Shown here: positions 56,924-64,000 of the stretch, one piece after another | How positions within the stretch are numbered: the stretch's first letter is position 1 | Layout of the letters: every line of letters begins with the position of its first letter | Assembly: GCA_933228675.1 (NCBI GenBank) | Contig: OW121740.1 | Location: forward strand, 7,567,442 to 7,631,441 | DNA: 64,000 nucleotides | Direction of reading: 5' to 3' | DNA from: Stomorhina lunata | Taxonomy: Eukaryota; Arthropoda; Insecta; Diptera; Rhiniidae | The notes under the pieces: generated by a model | Told to the model about the DNA's origin: nothing | Seen by the model: the letters and a program-made list of their open reading frames with translations, nothing else | Database searches by the model: none | Translations under genes and position numbers: made by a program

Positions 56924-57992
56924 TTAATGTTTAAATATGATTTTGGGCATGTGGCCGCCGCGCCTGGCTCGAATAAAGCCAATTCTACAGGTCCAATTTT
57001 CAACTACTTTTTCGAGCATATGGGGCCGTATGTTGGCAATAACGCCACGAATGTTGGCTTCCAAGTCCCCTAACGTTTCTGGTTTGTTGGCGTAGACGAG
57101 CGACTTCACATATCCCCAAAGAAAATAATCCAGTGGTGTCAATTCGCACGACAGGTCCATTCCGCGAAATTATGCGCTCATCGAATGTTTCCTTCAATAA
57201 ATCAATTGTGACGTGCGCTGTGTGGCATGTAGCGCCGTCTTGTTGGAACCACAACTCATTTACATTCATGCCATCCAATTGGGGAACAAAATAGTCGGTT
57301 ATCATGGCTCTATACCGGTCTCCATTTATGGTAACTGACTCTCCAGCATTATTTCGGAAGAAGTATGGCCCAATGACTCCACCAGCCCATAGAGCACACC
57401 AAACAGTCAGTTTTTGTGGATGTAATGGCGTCTCAAGGGTCTCATGTGGATTCTCTTCACTCCAAATGCGGCAATTTTGCTTGTTGACGTAGCCATTCAA
57501 CCAAAAATGAGCCTCATCACTGAACAAAATTTTGCGATGAAAATCAGCATCGAGATCAATCTCATTTTCGGCCCATACACCAAAATCACGACGCATTGCA
57601 TGGTCTCGCGGCTTTAATTCTTGCACAAGCTGGATCTTGTAAGGTCGCAAGCCAAGATCTTTGCGCAAAATCTTCCATAAAGTTGATGGACAAAGCTCCA
57701 ATTGCTGTGCACGGTGGCGAATCGATTCATTCGGGTCCTCTTCAACACTTTGCTCTACAGCGGCAATTGTTTCTTCGGTGCGCACTGTTCGACGTCGCTG
57801 CGGATGCGTATTATCACATATAGTAAACGTAGTGCGAAAACGATCCATGGTTAACCGAATTAATTGCTCTGATGGACGATTATGTCGACCATAAAATGGA
57901 CGGAGCTTGCGGTAAACTTCGCGAACTGAACCATTATTTTCGAAATAAATTTGCACGATTTGCAAGCGTTGTTCTTTTGTCAACCTGTTCAT
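56924..57992 (-). pseudogene. Defective mariner-family transposase (probable DD41D, rosa-like)
   Basis: Starts MNRLTKEQRLQIVQIYFENN at 57992. It has an N-terminal paired helix-turn-helix DNA-binding region, the first catalytic aspartate in ILFSDEAHFWLNGYVN and the second in WFQQDGATCHTA. The third, TPLDYFLWGYVKS, is in another frame (56924-57160): a small deletion with frameshift lies just before it at about 57150-57160. Allowing for the missing residues, the spacing suits DD41D mariners, but that is inference. The stop codon lies only a few bases from the BEL insertion point. Confidence 0.85.
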
Positions 57993-58136
57993 GATGAAAT
58001 GGCAAACCAAACTAAATATTAATCACTTGACAGCTGACAAAATGGCCGCCAGTTAAAAAAGTGATGCCAACTTAAAGTTCTATACCTCAATAAAAAACAC
58101 CCGATATTTAAAAGTTTTTCATAATTTTATAATAAA

Positions 58137-58652
58137 ACAAGTAATAAAGAGCTATAGTCGGTCAAGACCGACCAATTGTATGGGAGGTATGTATGTAATT
58201 TGTATGGGAGCTATGGTCAAATGTCCGGATCGATTTCACTGATTTCAACGAAACTTGGTACAGTGATTTTAGTTTACATAAGCAATATTTGTTTTAAATT
58301 TCATGAAAAAAAAATATTGATATTTGTGCCCAATATATCAATTCCGGGAAGTGGGATCTATGGGGTGTACCATAAATAATAGACCGATTTTGACGAGTTT
58401 TAATAGCCAAAAAAATGATCTGTGAAAAATTTCATTGAATTATCTTTAGAATTGCGACATGTAGTTTGATTACAAGGTTTACATGGGGGTCCAGCCAGAC
58501 GGACGGACGGACATCGCTAAATCGGCTCGGAAAGTGATTCTAAGCCTATTGGTATACTAAAAGGTGGATCTAAGAGAAATATTTCTATGCGTTACATATA
58601 TCAGCACAAACTTATAATACCCTTTCAACCTATGGTGGTGAAGGGTATAATT
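58137..58652 (+). mobile_element. mini-me/DINE-1-like element, internally shortened copy
   Basis: Starts AACAAGTAATAAAGAGCTATAG followed by the palindrome TCGGTCAAGACCGA at about 58155-58168. It includes 'TTCCGGGAAGTGGGATCTAT' and CCAGACGGACGGACGGACA, and ends TACCCTTTCAACCTATGGTGG then GAAGGGTATAA. It lacks the first ~300 bp of the body and the (TA)n tract, but keeps both terminal hairpins. Confidence 0.65.
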
Positions 58653-59808
58653 ACCTCCTAATTTATAAATGAATTTTAAAAATATCAAAGTCTTATAGTA
58701 GAAATTTTGTATGAAAAATTTAAATTATAAGCTGGTCACAGCTATATTTTTCGTTTATGAATTAGGGGGTTAAAATTTTGGAATAATTAAAATCTTAGAA
58801 TCTTAAATTGTAAGCTTTTATATTTGATTTCTTTCAGTGTCTCTTACTTTTTGTTTATGTCTTTGCCGTCGCTTACGTCAATTTATTTTACATACCTACC
58901 TTTCAACATTGAATTATTTCAATTCAAAACTTCTTTGACAACATAGCAACATGTTAAGTTTTAAGGCATTATCAGAAAAAAAATATTTACAAAAAATTTT
59001 CAATTGCTTTCTTTTAAACAAAAACTGAAATATAATAAAAAATGATTGATATTTGACAGCTTGAAGATTCGAAAAAAATGAGCAAAAGTTAAAAGACATT
59101 AAAAAAAATGATACAAAAAAGAACGTAAAATATTTGAAATGTTGGGTGAGCATTAGGCTTCCGAACCGAAATATATGATTTTGTAGTACATATGAGAGTA
59201 AATATGCGTAACTAGCTTTATAACCCCCTACTTCGTTAGCGGCACCATTTGAATTGATTAAATTAAATACTTATTGGTTCTTAAGATACATATAGGACAA
59301 AATAAGTACCTACCCTCTACATTTTCAAAAAAGTACTACACACGCCTCCCTTATTTTTGTTCTTGTTCTTGTCGCTTTTGATGTGTAGCAGGCTGGTAAT
59401 GTGGTATATTAACTTTTCTCTTAAATAAAAACAACAACGGAAATACTTGTAATATTTTGCTGTTTCCAGAGAATGAAGAGAGTGATAATCTGTTCCATTC
59501 TGGAAATTAGTTAAAAACTCAGATTTAGAAATTTTATGGTTGCCATTATTACTTGCATGAATGCATTAAGCGTGTTTGTACCTACATTTTTAATATTCAC
59601 CCGTAAAAATCGAATGTACACTTACCAGCCTGTAGTACACCACATTACCTGCACATTTATTGAAATCGCTCTTAATTGGGATTTTAAATACTTTCTGAAA
59701 AATTTCTTGAATTGTGAGTTTAGAATTTTTCTTAAACGGAGCCGTGGAAGCATAATACAAGAGATACTTTACTTCAATTGATCTTCTGAATATTTACACC
59801 ACCTATAT
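58653..59808. other. Non-coding DNA with two old dispersed repeats
   Basis: 58653-58790 resembles part of the 525-bp unit at 29540-30570 (shared 'CTTATAGTAGAAATTTTGT'). 59628-59780 resembles 3420-3520 ('GTACACCACATTACCTG'). No gene is seen. Confidence 0.5.
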
Positions 59809-60215
59809 CCGACCGGTTTCATTCATCAAAATGTTGTCGCATAGATTAGGCACCTCCAAAATCCTTGTGACAGCTGCCGCAGCAGGGGGATTTCTCGCTT
59901 GATTACCCCTTGGTGTAGTGTATTCTTTAATGTTGTTTATTTCCATGCTTAAAACATCGTGCTAAGTCGATGGGTGATGAGTCCAAGGACACAAGCCACG
60001 ATTGTAAAGCGAGCCGCTCGATCCGAGACAGACACCAGCTTGCATCCGCAACTAATATGTTGAACAGACGCTACAGTTTTGTACTTTACCAAGTACAATT
60101 ATCTTAGACCCTTAGACCAAATACGTCGGAATGGCTCCAAGATAACTCCCTCTCACGTTAGCCCTGACGTTGAGGCCCTATGCTCCACTGGGAGTTATGG
60201 ATAACAGAAGAAGAA
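59809..60215 (+). other. Relatively GC-rich block ending in a retroelement-like 3' tail
   Basis: The end TTGAGGCCCTATGCTCCACT, then GGGAGTTATGG and AACAGAAGAAGAA, matches 19575-19625 in reverse, so it is a dispersed 3' end, probably of a non-LTR element or SINE. A hammerhead-ribozyme-like arrangement lies at 59956-60002 (see findings). No coding frame is intact. Confidence 0.45.
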
Positions 60216-60221
60216 TATCCT

Positions 60222-60600
60222 ACCGAAAATGGCTCTTCAAAGTCTATTTTGGAGCTTTACGATCGCGTACAGGAGAGGGCGAAAGTGCTCATCGGAATTA
60301 GGAATAATAAGTAGGGTATCCAACTCTATTGATTCACTGGAGCACCGTCTGTGTCTCACTGTGTTGTGTCTCACTGTTTTATCGGTACCACTTTGGACTG
60401 TGATCCAACGAAACATGAACATTCTTGCGCAACACACGTCAAATCGTTAAATCACATCAATATGTTGTCGATATGCCAGTGGACCGAACGACACATTAAA
60501 GACAAAATTCGTTCTATAGCCGAATGTGGAATTTACTTGCCCCAGAAGTTTTTCCTGACTGTAGCAAAAAAAGAAAACTAAATTCTAATGTCCACAAACT
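60222..60600 (+). pseudogene. C-terminal fragment of a jockey/CR1-type non-LTR retrotransposon ORF2
   Basis: Conceptual translation contains VSLFYRYHFGL, TFLRNTRQIVKSHQYVVD, PVDRTTH and RMWNLLAPEVFPDCS, in one frame interrupted by stops, while RVQERAKVLIG and RVSNSIDSLEHRL lie in others. This arrangement is the familiar C-terminal tail after the reverse transcriptase in jockey-like elements (recognised from memory). At least two frameshifts and several stops mark it as long dead. Confidence 0.8.
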
Positions 60601-60768
60601 ATCCTCCTTCCCACAACCTATTTTCCTAGTTCCAATACAATACATAGCATTAATATTAGTCCTGATTTAAAACAAAAACCGATAGGTATACCACAATACC
60701 CGCACTTCCTCTAAGATTTTTGAGCTGAGTGTACAATTTTAGTCAATTTGCGAGTATAAAGTCTAAGG

Positions 60769-60926
60769 GGCTGTTCACATATTACGTAACGCTCTTAGGG
60801 GTGGGGTAAGACTTTTGTTACGGTGGAGGAATTTTGTGTGCGTTTTTCTATTAAAATGTGTTACAAAGGGGGATCGCGTACAAAGGGGGATCTGCGAAAA
60901 TAGCGTTACGTAATATGTGAACAGCC
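60769..60926. mobile_element. 158-bp MITE with perfect 25-bp terminal inverted repeats
   Basis: GGCTGTTCACATATTACG begins the left 25 bp (60769-60793), which is the exact reverse complement of 60902-60926. The interior has a doubled ACAAAGGGGGATC motif. CTAAG occurs beside both ends (one base offset), a possible target duplication. The superfamily is unassigned. Confidence 0.9.
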
Positions 60927-61330
60927 ACTAAGTATAAGTCCTTAAATCCTGCATATAATTCAAAATCTGAATATAAGACTTAAAAATGTGAATAAAAGAC
61001 TTCCAAATCTAAGTTTAACCCTCTAAAGTCTGATTGGAAAATTTCGAAGTTTGAATATAGGATTCCCAAGATTGGGAATATGGTTCCGAAGTGCGAATAT
61101 AAGATTTTAATATTTGACTCTATATAATAAGTATAAGATTTTGGAGTCTGAGAGTATGATTTTTTAGTCTAAGTATACAACTTTTGAGGTGAGTGTACGA
61201 TTTGAGACGATTTCCGAGGTTTAAAGTGTTAGTATAGGTAAGTATAAATCCTGGGTAAGAATTCAAAATCTGTGTATAAGACTCTAGAGTCTAAGATTTC
61301 AAAGTCTTAGTATAATATTTCGAAGTCTAA

Positions 61331-61575
61331 GGTTATCGATCCCGGTCAGACCCACTTGAAAAAAAATCAAAAAAGCGGCGGTTCACCTCATAACTCAGTT
61401 AGCCACTGTTTATTGAGTATTAGGCTATGTAAGCCTTCTCTAAGTAATGTATTTGCCGTTCGGAGCTGGAGTTAAAACGTAGGTCCCTTTCAATAAGTCT
61501 AAAAATAGAATCAGATGCAGCTATTGACTGAGAGAAGTACCTCTTGTTCCAATTTTAATGTTGTCGGGGAATTAT
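61331..61575 (+). mobile_element. 5'-truncated copy of the SINE at 15520-15829
   Basis: From GGTTATCGATCCC (a B-box remnant) through 'AAAAAAGCGGCGGTTCACCT', 'CATTTGCCGTTCGGAGC'-like and 'ACGTAGGTCCCTTTCAATAA' to 'TTCCAATTTTAATGTTGTCG', it is collinear with the first copy read on the opposite strand. The A box and head are missing. It is inserted in the degenerate ~20-bp array. Confidence 0.8.
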
Positions 61576-62260
61576 ATATATAAGTTTATGATTTTGAATT
61601 CTGGGTATATGGCCTTAAAATCTGAATAGAGGAGTTTGAGATTGGATTCTGGATGTGGCCTGTGATTTTATATGCAGGATTTAAGGAAATCTAAATACAG
61701 TAAAAGATTCGGAGTCTAAGTGTAATATTTCGCAGTATTCTGAGTATAAGACTTCAAAGTCTAAGTATAAGATCTTAAAATCCGAGCATACATAAGTCTT
61801 TGAAGACTGAGTACAGCGCGACGGTAAGCAAATCGACTCTTCGTTGCCTTAACTGCGGCTCATTTCTTAAGACCAATATAAATCCTCTAGATTTTTAATT
61901 CACTGATCAAAACTGATCATTTACTACCTTTCTTTGATCATCTTCTTCCTGTATCGTATGTAATCGGTTATATTGATAATATCAAATACTCTTTGAAATA
62001 TAAGTTATACGAAATAAATCTCACATCGAACATATAAGTGCCCACTCCTGCTCTAGAGTCTGCACATAGGCATTTCGAGGAATCTGAGTGTACGATTTCG
62101 GATACTGAGTAAAGGTCTACAAAGTCTAAGTAAAATCCTTCAAAGTCTGATTATAAGTCTTCAAAGTCTGAATATGAAATGAACTTCGGAGTGAATTACT
62201 TCAATATCTATGCATAAGACTTTGGAATATGAGTACACGAATCTTTAGGTTCGCCTTGAA

Positions 62261-62853
62261 AACCGGCTAGATCTTCAAAAAATTATGAGCCTATAGTTGT
62301 TAACATGACAGGACAAGTGCTGCAGCTTCTCGACCCTACATATTGTGCAAAAGTTCCTATCTCGTCGCAACCTTCAATATAACAGCTTCACTTTAAATAA
62401 AATAGTGTCCTGTGAAAACTGTTAAACCTAAAGTACCCTGTAGGAAAGTACCCTGTAGGAATGTTTTCTTTTTAAATGGGGCCACAGGTGCCCTTCTATC
62501 CTATCCTGTCCTATCTTATTTTCCAAATTTCATGATCCCTCTCGTAATGGGAGCTTGCAAGTGGCTAGAACATTTATAGAGCCTATAGCTGCAATATTTG
62601 CTCATATATCTATTTAACATCATCACTGAATTAAGATTTATTGAAATCACAGTTAGTACTTGTACTTTATTTCTAACACCTTCCTAGTCCATCAAATTTA
62701 TTTAAACCAAAAAAATATTGTTGCTTATTAAGTACTAACACTTAAATCTTTGGTTCTGGTTTATTATTTGGATTAAATACAAAAATATACAATTTTAAAA
62801 CAATACTGTTGTAAATTCACTTAAAGAAATCCCGAAACTCCTGATCTTTTAAC
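62261..62853. other. 3' flank of the LRR gene, non-coding
   Basis: No ORF is present. The minus-strand 3' UTR of the LRR gene lies here. Confidence 0.5.
62760..62765 (-). terminator. Probable polyadenylation signal of the LRR gene
   Basis: AATAAA on the minus strand, about 90 bp beyond the stop codon at 62854-62856. Confidence 0.5.
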
Positions 62854-64000
62854 TCAAACCACTATGGCCACATCACGCCACAAAGTCTGATTAAAACGTT
62901 CAAATTCCTTGAGACGCATATCCATAGAGGTTAGCTTATCAAAGACATACGCAAATTTTTGCTCATAAAAATTAACAATTGCCTTAAGTTCACGTCTCAA
63001 TTTCTCGACTTCTTTGGTATTTTCAAATTTCAAAACATTGTATTCCTGGATCTTGTCCGGCGAAATATTGGCGGAGTCTTGTTCGCCTTGGGATTCAAAT
63101 TGTTGAGAACTGCTGGAGGAATCCACATAGTACGGATCTTCGTTTTGTTCCAAACGATACATGCACTTAATGCCCTGTATGTATTCACCAATGAAATCAT
63201 TATCGTATTCATCATGGGTATAAGATATTCTCAAAGGTTTCATGACCATTTCCATAAGCATTTGCAGCTGATAGCAATTCCAATTGTTGTGATGTATATA
63301 AAACTGGGATAACTTTTCGATATACTTAAAGTTGGTGGGATTTATTTCCTCGATTAGGTTAAAGGAGACATTCAGAGATTTCAATCTATTGGGTGAGGCC
63401 AAAATGTCGAAAGGTATTTGTTTGAGAGAAGTATTGCTAAGATCTAATCTCTCTAAGGAGTGAATTTGCCATAGATCCGGTAATCTATCCATAATGGGAT
63501 TATTGGATAAATCTAAAGTCCGCAAGTTAGTGGTGCGTGCCAAAGAGGCTATTTGCTCCAAAGCATTATCTTTCAAACGCAAAGTTTCCAAATATTCTGG
63601 TTGATTGAAATACAATTCCTTAATCGAATTTCCCTGCAAATCCACATGAACAGCCTCGCCATAAATATTAACACGATTGAGAGAACAATTTTTGGCCCAT
63701 AAGTTTTCTACCCGAATGTTATCACATACCAAGACCTTAAGATTGGGATTATGAGATACATCCAGATAAGTAAGTTTGTCTTGAGTTCGAAAAGCCTTGT
63801 CATGTAACTCCTCCAAATCATTGTACTGCAGATGAATGCTGAAGAGCCTAGGATTGTTGGCAAACAATTGCTGACTTATGGCCTTAAGACGATTTTCAGC
63901 CAAATTTATTTGCTGTATCGAAGTTAAATAGGAGAATAAACCCCGGGGCAAAGTCTCTATACGATTGTTGTGTAGATCTAAATAGTTAAGCTTTTCCAAA
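62854..64000 (-). CDS. Leucine-rich-repeat protein with C-terminal coiled coil, 5'-partial
   Basis: The frame is open to the window edge, where the first codon is TTG (leucine), not a true start, so the protein begins beyond 64000. The visible 381 residues hold about ten leucine-rich repeats (LNYLDLHNNRIETLP, LRTLDLSNNPIMDRLP, LERLDLSNTSLKQIP) over roughly residues 1-235. A C-terminal cap with cysteines (NNWNCYQLQML and GIKCMYRLE) follows, then a Ser/Gln-rich acidic linker and a heptad-rich helix (~310-375, TKEVEKLRRELKAIVNFYEQ onwards). It ends TLWRDVAIVV. LRRs followed by a coiled coil occur in secreted insect proteins such as the mosquito LRIM/APL1 family, but no specific orthology is claimed. 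No intron is visible within this part. Confidence 0.88.
   Translation of the reverse strand, partial: LEKLNYLDLHNNRIETLPRGLFSYLTSIQQINLAENRLKAISQQLFANNPRLFSIHLQYNDLEELHDKAFRTQDKLTYLDVSHNPNLKVLVCDNIRVENLWAKNCSLNRVNIYGEAVHVDLQGNSIKELYFNQPEYLETLRLKDNALEQIASLARTTNLRTLDLSNNPIMDRLPDLWQIHSLERLDLSNTSLKQIPFDILASPNRLKSLNVSFNLIEEINPTNFKYIEKLSQFYIHHNNWNCYQLQMLMEMVMKPLRISYTHDEYDNDFIGEYIQGIKCMYRLEQNEDPYYVDSSSSSQQFESQGEQDSANISPDKIQEYNVLKFENTKEVEKLRRELKAIVNFYEQKFAYVFDKLTSMDMRLKEFERFNQTLWRDVAIVV

Larger units (their letters stand above)
50451..58104 (-). mobile_element. mariner element split by a BEL/Pao insertion
   Basis: The left terminus at 50453-50480 and right terminus at 58075-58102 are 28-bp inverted repeats matching at 26 positions (GGGTGTTTTTT...GAGGTATAGAACTT). 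TA lies at both ends (50449-50450 and 58105-58106). Element sequence comprises 50451-50555 and 56918-58104, about 1.29 kb once the retrotransposon and one copy of the ATGCC duplication are discounted. The transposase is on the minus strand and defective. Confidence 0.88.
60690..62260 (+). repeat. Degenerate ~20-bp repeat array (AAGTCTGAGTATAAGA)
   Basis: AAGTCTGAGTATAAGACTTC and variants recur through 60690-61330 and 61580-62240 with irregular spacing. The array is interrupted by a MITE (60769-60926) and a SINE copy (61331-61575). Its half-unit resembles that of the 24-bp satellite at 18796-29420, so a distant relation is possible. Confidence 0.65.

Noticed and set aside
63030..63312. Two frames overlapping the LRR gene
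   Set aside because: They are shadows of the LRR coding frame, which has clear repeat periodicity and is open to the window edge.

Overview
The window is AT-rich, gene-poor nuclear DNA from a higher fly. The evidence is an ortholog of the Drosophila pheromone co-receptor Snmp1 with ordinary GT-AG introns, a BEL/Pao retrotransposon, mariner and Tc1-type elements, and many copies of a mini-me/DINE-1-like repeat carrying the two internal microsatellites (TA)n and (GTCY)n. A calyptrate fly such as a blow fly or house-fly relative is the likeliest source, but that is inference. No bacterial, CRISPR or virus-like gene cluster is present.

Only two host genes are supported. Snmp1 (31676-35899, + strand) is complete in seven exons and encodes about 533 residues. 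At the right edge (62854-64000, - strand) lies the 3' part of a leucine-rich-repeat gene ending in a coiled coil; its 5' part is outside the window. The two genes are about 27 kb apart, and everything between and around them is repeat or mobile DNA.

Layout. 1-9300: mini-me/DINE-1-like copies, a 131-bp tandem array, and a long array of ~160-bp units sharing a GGTCCTTCGAAC core, followed by a TIR element starting CCCAG that sits inside a mini-me copy. 9300-17760: a large palindrome, a second GGTCCTTCGAAC array, a 150-bp tandem array, a second CCCAG element, a complete tRNA-derived SINE with 16-bp target duplications, and a tRNA-like sequence. 17980-29420: a degenerate 24-bp satellite, interrupted by a foldback element, a 30-bp satellite, a Tc1-like element with a broken transposase and a 99-bp hAT-type MITE. 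29540-30960: a diverged 525-bp duplication and a MITE. 31676-35899: Snmp1, whose intron 2 is filled with a 31-bp satellite. 36020-44280: three more blocks of the same 31-bp satellite, alternating in orientation. 45541-49440: a different 31-bp satellite with higher-order repeats. 50451-58104: a mariner element (probable DD41D type) split by an intact BEL/Pao retrotransposon (50556-56917) with indistinguishable 455-bp LTRs and one 1763-codon gag-pol frame. 58137-62260: another mini-me copy, a decayed non-LTR retrotransposon tail, a perfect 25-bp-TIR MITE, a second SINE copy and another degenerate short-period satellite.

The strongest points for follow-up are the alternating-orientation satellite blocks in and beside Snmp1, the arrays with a conserved 12-bp core in decayed sequence, the young BEL insertion nested in mariner, and several small elements defined here by terminal repeats and target duplications. 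A weak hammerhead-ribozyme-like fold at 59956-60002 is also recorded. All repeat calls rest on reading by eye, without database searches.
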